From a virus, in the IMG/VR virus record IMGVR_UViG_3300033977_000108, positions 62,001 to 126,000 of that record: 64,000 nt of DNA. One strand, 5' to 3'. Positions 26,201 through 35,235 of the stretch are shown in pieces. Numbering within the stretch: the stretch's first letter is position 1; each line of letters starts with the position of its first letter. Below the pieces are notes generated by a model. It saw only the letters and a program-made list of their open reading frames with translations, was not told the origin of the DNA and did not search any database. Position numbers and translations under genes: made by a program.

Positions 26201-28072
26201 TGGGGTACTTATGGCGGCGGCCCGAATATAGAAGGCCCAGGACAATTCTATGCCACCGCTTACGAGAAAGCCCTCAATAGACTTATCGCCGCTTCCAAGG
26301 GAACTGGGGTGGGCTATGGGGAAGCTTGGCGAGCTTATCAGGACGCCATCGCCAAAGCGGCATTTGGGAAAGAGGGAGCTGTTTGGAGGGCTACGACATT
26401 TGATCCGATGGCTATAAGTGCGACATCAGAGCAGATAGCCAAACTTGAAGGCAGGAGTCCATTTGAGATTTTTGTATCGGAAGAAATAGCCGAAGGCTTT
26501 GGACCAGAGGTGCGTGCTGCTATGAGGAAGGAGGGTGTTTATGGCATCATAACTCGGCACCCGGAACAGGCGACATTGCCTATTTTGGTCAGAGTTCCAG
26601 CTAGGAATTCAGCCGAGATAGCGCTCCTGGGGAAGCGTGGCATTGGCATTTCTAAACAATTGGCAGGTGCTTTGGAGGCGGATTTTGATGCTGACACTTT
26701 GAACTTATTTTTGATGTCGCCGCGCGATAGACCAGCGATTGCCGAATTGAGGGCGGCTATAGAAGAACCGACAAGCTTTGCTAATCAATATCTCAACACC
26801 ATCAATCTTATGTATGCCAATGCCGAAGCGTCGGCTACCCATAGGATGAGTACAATACGCGGCGAGGGCTCTCCTTGGGAATACTTGCTTGGTAAGGTAG
26901 GTAAAGAGGCCGGCAATGTGGAAACAGCCGCCTCTCGATTGAGCGGTCGATTCATAGGACATTTTGCGAATCTGGTGTATGCGTCCCAGACTATGTTGAG
27001 AAGCCATCCAGCTTTTATGATTGACCCCAAAGAGCGGGCATTTTTGAGCAATGTGTTGTGGCTCCCGAAACAGGCAGCCATCGGCGCAGTGAAAAGCACA
27101 CAAGCCGTTGGGACACAAACCGCGGTAGAGACTATCTTTGAACGGATGCGCGCCGGCCTGGGTATGGGGACCAAAGTAGGTGCCGAGCAATATATTTCTG
27201 GCTTGCAGGAGATTGCCAAAGGCTGGAAGTGGGAGGCAGCCCTAACACCTGAAACAGCAGCCCAATTGTTTGGCGTATCCGAACAAGAGCTGGCCGAAAG
27301 CATCGGTATGGGAACGGTTGGCAATTTACGGCAAGCCATGCGCGATCAGAGACACTTCAATATTGTGCAGCAGGTAGTGGGGTCTGAACGCGTCCGGCGG
27401 GATTTGGAAACCTTGATTCAACATCCTTATGGGCAACAAGCAAGGAATGTCACCCATTTGTTGATGACACCTTCTGAAAGAATAACCACAGAGGCCTTTC
27501 AGGAGTTTCGCCGTATTGGCAATGTGGCTCCTGAATTACAGGCATTGGCTGGCGAGCAGCGTGGAATACGCGATGTCGTGGCTGGTATTCTTGGCGCTTG
27601 GAATCGGGAAACCGCTGCTGCCCGAGGCGCTGTTGGCAAAGCCTTCAAAAGTACTCTACCTATACTGGGCTTGGGACTTGGCGCCGCTGCTTTGGCCGGC
27701 GTATTTGTCGGTGGCGGAATGGGAGAAAAAAGTGCCTCTGCTTATCGGCCAGAAATGGCTTTGGGAACGACCGATAATGTCCCAGGTGAGCCTATTGCTG
27801 GCCTTATGGCGCCTGTCCGACCGCCCAGAAGGATTATACCCGGGCCGCCAATGACAAGGACAGCAGTAATTGCACCTATGCGTCAGTCTGTGGATTTAGA
27901 GGTCAGATCTCCTTCTGGGGACCGAGAACGAGCAGCTGAGCTTAGCCGAGTGGTTTCACAGGTAGCTGGTGGAGGCATCACGTTCTCAAATATCAACTAT
28001 GTGAATGGTCATAAGCGATTGAGCACGCTGCGCATGAGACAAAAGGTACATGAAATGTTAGGTGAAGAATAA
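23264..28072 (+). CDS. Giant virion protein with RNA polymerase beta'-type catalytic motif (candidate virion RNAP)
   Basis: A 1,602-aa protein. Residues ~1030-1175 follow the order of the RNAP beta' double-psi beta-barrel: Gly-Lys ... Trp-Arg-x-Thr (Arg1042) in place of the SGRSVI strand, then FEIF in place of ELF, then LPILVRVPA (Arg1110, Pro1112) in place of PVLLNRAP, and finally EADFDADTLNLFL, matching NADFDGDQMAVH with all three Asp kept (1140, 1142, 1144) and Gly replaced by Ala. The ~100-residue spacing between the first Arg and the Asp triad also matches beta'. Hydrophobic segments lie at the N-terminus (residues ~12-60) and near 1465. I could not pinpoint the beta-type barrel with its two Lys. 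Its position among tail genes recalls the virion RNAPs of crAss-like phages. Confidence 0.65.
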   Translation: MALNPFLKFASNPVLTGLTGLAAVTAPFAMRTENRGYFKTAAITTPLILAAGIAAPSFISSAASAISEHVRFTGRAFSKLAQAGSMDYKTLRQFLETGNIGSSAYDAASEFLPAAAIDWLGQFGRPAAKTLTQRLTDITTLLNNMATNELWEENKWLLTHAFERSRLRTTPPAALAGADLTIAGTPLGREELFQRLRQAELNKNEYFLEVLEGQLRYGGMLRDLGPMTDIAAQAIQAMPPETFGVKDLIGGVSPLDLLRSQKREKVYEALMARQNLLDTATFVATDVATTPKLIRINLRLPGGDLAIPILDPTTGVVHVGADYRIASGRGVWEPVGDTKTVRMALDEWIASHLDRPFADLQSALDIAPVGSIDKLNAYKYESMAADRAAVLTPGATKRYSMEYIPAPGKVFPGNRTYEDLTQAERMTYARSALADWASPITAEHPFLGGTFGARELEFYTAGRMAPWSRQSEAMRAFNKPLHYGYVPLELRPRFTTAAMAGEASVRHTFAMISPQEAELFGGLPLSTGGLAGGKGAAIGRLRFEHPNLTEAQASQLWDTLVREQLSNPDVLQAARLAGGLGETEAILRPGQATRIPTIKNRWIPLNTVNIPFNTPYGPNQVIGWGDIERVVSEADETRLLKLERSISGQLQALVEETYFSRTGDKLNVGGVKATTIQPTAEDFEALRQVVNLKRRMLGETEIPEDATALINEMFFHEKIHEPAGLLAEQAASLYEEAKALQTEFPFDPALTEAMTAFREGMAAQKISYTGAGFEEDTAALAGWLREDLNTRQARILDLAEGLAKNLEIYAGAHRGRIMKHGGVLKGFLNAKNEQSLLRYTLFHHLEAGTAKWNAQGLYMPKRTGVTWEFYSRLYESGLIESMRTVFGRVNFLHGEIRPMADLARYFGAGDYTKVFGERVFSMAEAVPSGFSMKGLTGRVGLFDYTDPRFRNPFSIRLDRPIDVEMGRQMVKHEYIPVLGWGTYGGGPNIEGPGQFYATAYEKALNRLIAASKGTGVGYGEAWRAYQDAIAKAAFGKEGAVWRATTFDPMAISATSEQIAKLEGRSPFEIFVSEEIAEGFGPEVRAAMRKEGVYGIITRHPEQATLPILVRVPARNSAEIALLGKRGIGISKQLAGALEADFDADTLNLFLMSPRDRPAIAELRAAIEEPTSFANQYLNTINLMYANAEASATHRMSTIRGEGSPWEYLLGKVGKEAGNVETAASRLSGRFIGHFANLVYASQTMLRSHPAFMIDPKERAFLSNVLWLPKQAAIGAVKSTQAVGTQTAVETIFERMRAGLGMGTKVGAEQYISGLQEIAKGWKWEAALTPETAAQLFGVSEQELAESIGMGTVGNLRQAMRDQRHFNIVQQVVGSERVRRDLETLIQHPYGQQARNVTHLLMTPSERITTEAFQEFRRIGNVAPELQALAGEQRGIRDVVAGILGAWNRETAAARGAVGKAFKSTLPILGLGLGAAALAGVFVGGGMGEKSASAYRPEMALGTTDNVPGEPIAGLMAPVRPPRRIIPGPPMTRTAVIAPMRQSVDLEVRSPSGDRERAAELSRVVSQVAGGGITFSNINYVNGHKRLSTLRMRQKVHEMLGEE

Positions 28073-31000
28073 TGAGTTTGATGGCAACAGAGGAACGGAC
28101 AGCAGGAACCTCGGGGTACTTCCGCATTGGTGACGTGGTTTTGGATATTCCTCCGGAAGAGATAATCACGAGCAAGATAACCAATAACGAAGAAATGACC
28201 CCTATTCGTGCGCCTTATCCTTTCTTGGAGAAAACCGGGCACGCCAGATGGGATGTGACCATCCATTGGAAAGCCCTCGTGGATAATACAGGAGGTGCTT
28301 CCGATTACTCTCAATGGATAAAGGTGCGGCGCATTCTGGCGATGTTGAAGGCCGCTCCTTTTGTTGAAGTGGAGAATAGGCACCTACGGCATCTATTTAT
28401 AAAAGACGATACGATAAACGCCCTATATTCAAGGATGGCTTTTGCCTTGAAGCAGCTGCGCGTGGATGTAAATCCAGACTTGGTTGATTGCTTGGATTGT
28501 ACCCTGACCATGTGCCTGTTCAACTATCGGCCATTTAGTAAAGACTTTGCCTACTTGGGAAAAGACGGGCGGCAGGTCAGCGCACACGAGTCGCCGTTCT
28601 TCGCGAAATACCTTGATGATTGGATTTCCAATAACTTGGACGCGCCTTATGCCGGCGAAGATATAGACTTTACATCAGCTTGGGATATACAAAAAGATGG
28701 CACGCTATGGTTCAAATGGCGGGAGATTATAGCTTTGCCCTTGACCCCCGTTTTAGGAAAGGACATGGGCGTTGTTCCATCCTTGGGCACTTGGAAACGC
28801 CCGCCTAATAGCCAGCAAGATACCGAGGCGGATTTGGCCAATCGCAGATACTGGCCGTGGACGCTGGATAAAAATAATGAAAGCCAGGTAACAGCCCTGC
28901 GTAATGCTATCATAAAATACGAATCCGTATCTGCGGCTTATCCCCATGGAGGCAACCCCAACGCTATATCCCCGACAGGCGCCACCGGTTTGATGCAATG
29001 GACCTCGACCAGTGCTATACAGACATTGAGCACGTTGGGAGGTCATTATTTTCAGGCTGCCATACAGAGCGGATTGTTGCAGCGTATGGGCAACGGCAGC
29101 CTGCAATGGGCCGGGCCAGACCACATGCAGAGCTATCATACTTGGATGACCGGCACCCAAGCACAGACCGGGCTAACGAGTGAGCAGCAACTGGACATGC
29201 AAAATCAGATGGCTGATACATGGATGACCATGAAGCTGCAGGAATCCAATTATGATGTTGACCAGACCTTGATGCATCATCTTGGTGTGTATGAGTACTA
29301 TTCAAGTCTCAATACTGTAAAAATACATGGTAGGGACAACTATTATGCTTCCAAGCCTCATGCAGAAGAGGCAAGTGTATGGTGGGACAATGTAGTCGGC
29401 GACTTCCGTACAGCCATCAACGACCCGACGGCCTTGCAGGGCTCATCGCCGCCCCAAAATGTGAACACAGCGGCGCAGGCATCTGTTCAACCAGTGCCAG
29501 CTACTCCTACTCCGAATCCGCCCAATCAGCCAGCTACGTCAACCCAGAATGTAACCAGTGAATCAGCGCCAACTGCGGCAGAAATGAAAGCTATAAATGA
29601 TAAAATCACTGAAGGCTGGATGCCAGACCATTATACCGATCTCTGGGCTTTTTTATACTGGGTCCACTCCATGAAGCTGGTGGATGAAGAGCATGGTGAT
29701 AGCGGGCCTCTATTAGAAATGTCTCCGGTTGATTGCGGCCTGTGGCCGACTAATCTGTCAGTTGTATTCTCCAATAACCTGGCCCAGCTGCCGCTACAAG
29801 ACGAGGTGTATCCTACTTATCAGCACATGGGGCCGGCTACAACCTTGGTCAGCGTTAGTTTTACTTCAGTCGGCAAGTCAAAGTATGAAGAAGAGGAGCC
29901 CTATCACGTAGGTCTGTCTTGGCTGACTGCTACCTTCTCTACATTGGACAATCAATATCACAACTATCACTCTTTGTGGCGGATGGCCTCCACTAACCAC
30001 AAGATACAAGGCATTGTCTTGCAGAATAAAGTCTTGAATATGTTAGGGATACGAGGGATATTACTAGACAGTTTCACCACCCAGACCGTAAAGGAAAGCC
30101 CGAATGTTGTCCAGGCCGAGTTTTCAGCCTATCAGTTTGAGAACGTTTATGAGGACCAGGTAGCTTATAGGGTAGCGGGAATAGGCACGCTGGAGGCAGC
30201 TCTGTGGTGGGATATGCTGGCAGGTACGGCTAATGGGCAGCCTACACCTAATCATAAGCTATTCAATGATTTTAGGGCGGGGCTGACGCCGGAACAGGCT
30301 GCTCCTTATGTAACGCTATTCGGATTACAAGATACTCTGAATAATCCGACATCTGCCGCTGCGCAGAGTAATTTGCAGTCTTATCTCACCGAGAATCGCG
30401 GCTATCTTGATGACCCGGGCTGCCGAGTAATACCAATGCCTGCTGATGTAGAAAACAATCCCCTATGGACGCAGCATATGAATGTTACTGATCCGGGGAC
30501 TGTATTGCAGCAGTTTCCAAACCTACAGAACGAATATCCAGCCATCCCGGCGGCGATGGAAGCCCATGTCGGATTGACCTATACCGATTGGTTCGTATTG
30601 TCAAGAAGCATAGGCGTCCCGACCACCCAGGCTAAACCTTATCTTTCCTGGCTAATCGGAGAAACTCCGAATCTGGCCGGAGTGCCTCCTACTTCATCGT
30701 ATACCAATTATTTGGCTGTGGCGGGCCAGATAGACACCTTGATTGCCAATCAGGCGACGAGCCAAGGTATAGTACAACCAATTACCCAGCTCTGTCAGTT
30801 TTATTTCAACTTCAAACGCAAAACGGATAACTCCCTTTTATCAGCAATGCTGACCATTGAAAGAATGAATAATCCGCTTGGGCAAATATTCAAAAATTCT
30901 ATCAATTCAGGCGGACCAGGGCGTGACCCTTGCAATGCAGAGCACGGAGCATATAGAGATATTGGACTGATGCCCGTATCTAATGCTGGTATAGATAATA

Positions 31001-33738
31001 ACCCTGCCTATTACTTCTATGATTACAGCAATGAAATGAAGGCCAGCCTGGGTGATAAGGTAACATCAGCGGTGACTTCTGCCTTACAGGCAGAAGACAT
31101 GATAAATCAAGTCGCGGGCTATCCGCCTACGCTGGATGTGAAATCTATTTCAATCGCCGACCAGAACAAATCAAAGACGCAACGGATACAGGTAGCTACA
31201 TCAGAATCAGCTCCTCTCTTGGGCTCCATGAGCCGGGCATTCCCAGCTTTCAAGTTATTCTTTGTGGAAGAGAACCTTGATAAACCATTCTACATGTTGG
31301 ACAACTTCTATAGCTATGCCAATGTCCTGGATATGGAGATTATCAAATACCGAGACCAGCCGGATACAGCTGTGCTGACCATTACTAATAAGTCGCATCT
31401 GTTATCACACCGGCTCTTTGATAACACTGTCGCTGGTAGGCAAGAAAGAAAAGATAACATACAGCTCGTAAATCTACCGAATGCCGGTCCTGGGATGGCA
31501 TCGCCAGGCTACCAAGGCGGAGCGGTTATCAATAAAACGCCGAATGGCTTTCTTGAGATGAAGAATCTTACTGATTCTTTGCCTGGCAGCACTGCTGATA
31601 ATGTTCAACGAGCCTCGCCTAACTGGTTCGCTTTGCAGACCGGCTCAAAGATACAGGTAAGACTGGGTTTCACCAATAATCCTGATGACCTATTGCCTGT
31701 CTTCAGTGGCTTCGTCACCGACATACAAGGAGATGAGGTATTGACCATTACGGCGCAAGGATTTATGCTTGAGCTTATGTCTCCGGCGCCGGATTTGATG
31801 AAGCGTGTCGGCAATGTGGCTAACTATATCGCTTGGAATGCGGATGCCATTGGGGTTATGGATACCTGCCTGCAATCGCCCTATGCCAAGCATTTTGGGC
31901 ATTGGCAGATAGGTAATACCCCCAATCAATTTATAAAAGGATTCCAATGGGGCCCAGTTATCTATTCAACTTTCAATGCTTTGACGACCGGCCGGGTCAG
32001 AGATGTCAGCGTCTTGCTGAAACAATCCTATAATAGGCGAAACGAGAATCTGCGTATCAATAGATTCGTCAGCTTTGATGGTAGCAGTACACCACAAACA
32101 GCCAGGCCTTGGAACTATGAAGGTACGGCATGGGGTGCTTTCCCGCCCTGTTATTGGATACCAGATGACACATCTGTTACTCCATGGCAGATAATGCAGG
32201 ACATAGCTAGGCGTTATCCTGAATACATCCTGGCTGTCAAGGATTATGGTTTCCCTTATGATGTGGCTGCTACTCTCGTGTACCTTGACCCTAACGAGTG
32301 GTATTTTTCAAGGTATCAACTGCCGGGGGATTTGGAAAAGATACGCGGAGCAAACATTAGCACTGATAAGTTTGATAGGTGGTGGGCAAGTCAAGGCCGG
32401 TCTCAAGTTGAAGGTCTCCTAGGACTTGGTAAATCCAGCACTCCACAAGCTACTACTGTCCTTGTCGGGGCTGTGGCTGCTGTAATGTTTGGAAATGTGA
32501 ATGGGGGCTGGGTTCAGAACCTATTATCCAATACGTTAGCTCGGAACGCTTTGGTGGCAGGCTCGGTTGCTACCACACCCGGAATGGCTGCTCTGCGTTA
32601 TGGGCTCTCGGTTACGCCGCTCAAAAGTCCCCTGTGGTCAACGCCGGCACAGTTGATTGTAGATTGGATAACCCAAGGCCATGGTCCCGCCTTTGATCAA
32701 TTTGTGAATGCCAGCGAGATAGTCTGTTCCTCAGCTATCATACCATTGATAACTTTGCCCCTGCCCGGGATGAATTTAGCCCATGATTTTATGTCTACGG
32801 TGACCGGCATACAAACAGATCTCTATGCTTATTTGCACAGTACGTACGGTGACCTAAAGACAACACTGGGCGATTGGATGAAACCAGTGCGAAACTGGTG
32901 GTTTGCTGATAGGTCGGTTATCCTGGAGAATGCTATAACAAAGAATGATGATGTATTCAACGCCGTACAGATAAATGGAACCACCACGGCTATAAATGAC
33001 ACTATACCTGAACAATACCGCCACATCCTGGTAGCCGATAAGATGTGCGTAAATCCTAAAAAGAATATAGGGTATCAAGACCCAAATCTCAAGTTTGCCT
33101 ATCAGGCGTCTTTCCTGAAAGAGGAAATAGGCAAGATGTATAGGGGTGAATTAGTTCTGCTGGGTTCGCCGGAGATTAGCCCGTATGACATCATTATAAT
33201 CTCTGATGAGTGGATGGGAATGCGGGGACCCGTGGAAGTGGACTCCGTTATCCATTCCTTTTCACAAGAAACCGGCTACATTACCATTGTGAAGCCGCGC
33301 GCGCTAGTCTCGGTCAATGAGCGAGTAACGGCGCCTGTGTACATTGTCTTGAGCGATTTGTGGAGGAGCATTGCAAAGGATGTCGGACTTGGCGCCAGGT
33401 TCTCAAGCATCAAGGCAGCAGCGAGTATACAGAATGATACCATCACTACTGGGGCAGTGGCATTAGCGGCTGGCGCCACATTGGCAACCGTAGGAATAAG
33501 TGAGTTAGCCACAGTGGGCTGGTTATTTGGCGTCAATGTGACGAATCTGAACCCTATTATAATCTGCCCGATAGAACGCTTTGGCAGACCTTGGGTCGCC
33601 GGGCTTCAGGGTTTCAAGATTTCCAGCCTATTAGGCGTAGTAAAAGACCGCTATTATAGATTCTGTCAGTCAGAGTTTTATCCTTTCATTGAGTCCTGGC
33701 GGGACGCTGAAAGGCAGTATTTGACCATAACTAACTGA
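28072..33738 (+). CDS. Giant baseplate hub protein with lytic transglycosylase domain
   Basis: An 1,888-aa protein. The N-terminus has a phage baseplate-type domain (YFRIGDVVLDIPPEEI). Residues ~275-440 form an SLT/lysozyme-like domain: catalytic Glu284 in KYES, then NAISPTGATGLMQW. A Pro/Thr/Gln-rich linker follows (~450-500). Residues ~1190-1240 carry a gp27-like hub signature (VFSGFVTDIQGDEVLTITAQ). The C-terminus has a hydrophobic stretch (ALAAGATLATVGISELATVG). It likely forms the central hub and locally opens the peptidoglycan during injection. Start ATG overlaps the previous stop (TAATG). The length is exceptional for a hub, suggesting fusion of hub, lysozyme and further baseplate domains. 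Confidence 0.78.
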   Translation: MSLMATEERTAGTSGYFRIGDVVLDIPPEEIITSKITNNEEMTPIRAPYPFLEKTGHARWDVTIHWKALVDNTGGASDYSQWIKVRRILAMLKAAPFVEVENRHLRHLFIKDDTINALYSRMAFALKQLRVDVNPDLVDCLDCTLTMCLFNYRPFSKDFAYLGKDGRQVSAHESPFFAKYLDDWISNNLDAPYAGEDIDFTSAWDIQKDGTLWFKWREIIALPLTPVLGKDMGVVPSLGTWKRPPNSQQDTEADLANRRYWPWTLDKNNESQVTALRNAIIKYESVSAAYPHGGNPNAISPTGATGLMQWTSTSAIQTLSTLGGHYFQAAIQSGLLQRMGNGSLQWAGPDHMQSYHTWMTGTQAQTGLTSEQQLDMQNQMADTWMTMKLQESNYDVDQTLMHHLGVYEYYSSLNTVKIHGRDNYYASKPHAEEASVWWDNVVGDFRTAINDPTALQGSSPPQNVNTAAQASVQPVPATPTPNPPNQPATSTQNVTSESAPTAAEMKAINDKITEGWMPDHYTDLWAFLYWVHSMKLVDEEHGDSGPLLEMSPVDCGLWPTNLSVVFSNNLAQLPLQDEVYPTYQHMGPATTLVSVSFTSVGKSKYEEEEPYHVGLSWLTATFSTLDNQYHNYHSLWRMASTNHKIQGIVLQNKVLNMLGIRGILLDSFTTQTVKESPNVVQAEFSAYQFENVYEDQVAYRVAGIGTLEAALWWDMLAGTANGQPTPNHKLFNDFRAGLTPEQAAPYVTLFGLQDTLNNPTSAAAQSNLQSYLTENRGYLDDPGCRVIPMPADVENNPLWTQHMNVTDPGTVLQQFPNLQNEYPAIPAAMEAHVGLTYTDWFVLSRSIGVPTTQAKPYLSWLIGETPNLAGVPPTSSYTNYLAVAGQIDTLIANQATSQGIVQPITQLCQFYFNFKRKTDNSLLSAMLTIERMNNPLGQIFKNSINSGGPGRDPCNAEHGAYRDIGLMPVSNAGIDNNPAYYFYDYSNEMKASLGDKVTSAVTSALQAEDMINQVAGYPPTLDVKSISIADQNKSKTQRIQVATSESAPLLGSMSRAFPAFKLFFVEENLDKPFYMLDNFYSYANVLDMEIIKYRDQPDTAVLTITNKSHLLSHRLFDNTVAGRQERKDNIQLVNLPNAGPGMASPGYQGGAVINKTPNGFLEMKNLTDSLPGSTADNVQRASPNWFALQTGSKIQVRLGFTNNPDDLLPVFSGFVTDIQGDEVLTITAQGFMLELMSPAPDLMKRVGNVANYIAWNADAIGVMDTCLQSPYAKHFGHWQIGNTPNQFIKGFQWGPVIYSTFNALTTGRVRDVSVLLKQSYNRRNENLRINRFVSFDGSSTPQTARPWNYEGTAWGAFPPCYWIPDDTSVTPWQIMQDIARRYPEYILAVKDYGFPYDVAATLVYLDPNEWYFSRYQLPGDLEKIRGANISTDKFDRWWASQGRSQVEGLLGLGKSSTPQATTVLVGAVAAVMFGNVNGGWVQNLLSNTLARNALVAGSVATTPGMAALRYGLSVTPLKSPLWSTPAQLIVDWITQGHGPAFDQFVNASEIVCSSAIIPLITLPLPGMNLAHDFMSTVTGIQTDLYAYLHSTYGDLKTTLGDWMKPVRNWWFADRSVILENAITKNDDVFNAVQINGTTTAINDTIPEQYRHILVADKMCVNPKKNIGYQDPNLKFAYQASFLKEEIGKMYRGELVLLGSPEISPYDIIIISDEWMGMRGPVEVDSVIHSFSQETGYITIVKPRALVSVNERVTAPVYIVLSDLWRSIAKDVGLGARFSSIKAAASIQNDTITTGAVALAAGATLATVGISELATVGWLFGVNVTNLNPIIICPIERFGRPWVAGLQGFKISSLLGVVKDRYYRFCQSEFYPFIESWRDAERQYLTITN

Positions 33739-33748
33739 TAGCAAAGGA

Positions 33749-33762
33749 CCATACTAACCAGG
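33749..33762 (+). promoter_or_regulatory. Conserved intergenic motif, copy 3 (CCATACTAACCAGG)
   Basis: Same motif as at 7571 and 11025 with one T missing; ATACTAACCAGG is identical in all three. Here it ends in the ribosome site AGGAGAGG only 9 bases before ATG 33771, so if it were a promoter the leader would be almost absent. This favours an mRNA-level role or a coupled promoter/leader. Confidence 0.45.
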
Positions 33763-33770
33763 AGAGGAAG

Positions 33771-34421
33771 ATGAATCCAATAAAACCGATACGCGAAGGA
33801 AGAGAGACACTCAAAATCTTGGGCTCTGCTGAAGTAGTAACGCAGGCCCCTACCAAGCGTCTCGGTATCGTAAGCCCCTGCTCCAGCTGCAATAATCATT
33901 ATGATAGTGTTTCAGAAGGAGATGTGGTGCATGTTCCATGCCCGCGATTGCAATGGATAGCCAGGTTGAAACAACAGGACCCTGATTTACCGCCAGCCTA
34001 TCCCTCTTATTTGAGCTTGACCGGCACAAGCGGGAACTCATTGGCGAATCCCGTCTATTCCACGGACGATAGTACCGTTTTTACTTGGGTTGCAGTAGAA
34101 GACCATAATCAGGGAGTCCTGGACGAAAACGGCAATCAAGTAGCCCCTGACCTGCTTGACCCGAGCTTCAATGTTAGCCAGCATAGTGAGTATTTACGCT
34201 GCGAGTTGCTGCCCTTTGTGCTTGACAAAACCCAGGCCGAGCTGTATAATAATGGGGTACTGCATGAAAGCGACCGCATTTACGCCGAGGAGTTCTCCCA
34301 ACAACAGATGGACATGTCGGGGATGCAGAGCTTTGTAGCCGGCACCATAACCAAAGCGACTCTGCCATTCAGCTTCAGTTTGAAAACGCCGCTTCGGGAC
34401 AACTGTCCTAGCGGCTGCTAG
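33771..34421 (+). CDS. Baseplate-region protein with CxxC motif, unknown function
   Basis: A 216-aa protein, not recognised. It has SPCSSCNNH near residue 36 and ends in NCPSGC, a possible metal- or disulfide-stabilised unit. The N-terminal half looks like a small beta-barrel (GDVVHVPCPRLQW). It lies between the hub and the gp25-like wedge gene, where contractile phages encode spike or hub accessory proteins. Strong ribosome site AGGAGAGG. Confidence 0.55.
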   Translation: MNPIKPIREGRETLKILGSAEVVTQAPTKRLGIVSPCSSCNNHYDSVSEGDVVHVPCPRLQWIARLKQQDPDLPPAYPSYLSLTGTSGNSLANPVYSTDDSTVFTWVAVEDHNQGVLDENGNQVAPDLLDPSFNVSQHSEYLRCELLPFVLDKTQAELYNNGVLHESDRIYAEEFSQQQMDMSGMQSFVAGTITKATLPFSFSLKTPLRDNCPSGC

Positions 34422-34428
34422 AGGAACC

Positions 34429-34821
34429 ATGTTTTCTTCAATCGTTTCAGATCAAGAAATAGATGTAGTAAGCCCACAAATGCAGCCCAAGGTATTTACC
34501 GCCGGGGACGATAATGTCGGGCAGCCTTACATTGTAGTCATGGATACAGCTATTGGTATCATAGGCGATCCAAACACCGGCATCATTGTAGATCCAAACT
34601 ACGGCGTATCTTTGGTGGGTAATGTATTCGTTACCCAGAGCCCGGGCGGTATAAGCTTTGGAGGAGGCTATTGGCGCATGAACCCGCAGCAGATGAGCTG
34701 TATTGGCTCCAGCGCGGCGGCGCCGGTCCCCTTTATGGTACCCAGTACACCCAGTATTTTGCAGGCATCCAACGGGATTACTACCTGTATGAATATGTTG
34801 GAAGGTTTTGCGGGGTTCTAA
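34429..34821 (+). CDS. Small beta-rich protein, possible tail spike or tip
   Basis: A 130-aa protein, Gly-, Pro- and Ile-rich with short strands (IGIIGDPNTGIIVDPNYGVS, SPGGISFGGGYWRM). Start ATG 34429 after AGAGGA. It is placed just before the gp25-like gene, where central spike or PAAR-type tip proteins often lie. No PAAR repeat or His metal triad is evident, so the spike call is positional only. Confidence 0.45.
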   Translation: MFSSIVSDQEIDVVSPQMQPKVFTAGDDNVGQPYIVVMDTAIGIIGDPNTGIIVDPNYGVSLVGNVFVTQSPGGISFGGGYWRMNPQQMSCIGSSAAAPVPFMVPSTPSILQASNGITTCMNMLEGFAGF

Positions 34822-35226
34822 ATGTCGATTGACTATCGTTGGCAAAGTTTCGGTGGAATACTACTGGATGGCACAGGCGACATCGCTTTGACCGAGCCGA
34901 CCGGCTTGGAAAGCTTGCAGGACATGGTGCGCAGCAGGCTGAAAGCCGCCCTGAACGGATGGAAACTCTATTCAATCGGTGCGGATTTGCAAAGTACTCT
35001 TGGACAAGCCGCTATACAGGAGTTGGAAACAACTATCAATAGAATGGTCCAGCAATCTCTTACCAAGCAGTTTTTGCAGCCAGGGGTCTTCCAAGTAGAA
35101 ACCCTGATAGAACCAACTGTGGGGAATGCCGGGGCCACAGCATCGGTTTATGTATTCCTAAATCAATCCCTAATAGCCACAGCCGTTGTTACGCAGCAGC
35201 TACCTGTGGATGTTACCCTAACATAA
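34822..35226 (+). CDS. Baseplate wedge protein, gp25-like
   Basis: 134 residues. The pattern matches the gp25/W family: acidic turn DGTGDIALTE, then GLESLQDMVRSRLKAALNGW, YSIGADLQSTLG, and a helix with INRMVQQSLTKQ, followed by strands. These small proteins are the core of the wedge-to-sheath contact and are related to lysozyme-like gp25 of T4. It starts at the base after the previous stop. It is followed by a gpJ-type gene, the usual order. Confidence 0.75.
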   Translation: MSIDYRWQSFGGILLDGTGDIALTEPTGLESLQDMVRSRLKAALNGWKLYSIGADLQSTLGQAAIQELETTINRMVQQSLTKQFLQPGVFQVETLIEPTVGNAGATASVYVFLNQSLIATAVVTQQLPVDVTLT

Positions 35227-35235
35227 GGTGAGCCA

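Noticed and set aside
26785-27339. Minus-strand frame of 184 codons opposite the polymerase-like gene
   Set aside because: Antisense of a strongly coding region, no start signal, Cys/Ser-rich composition typical of shadows.
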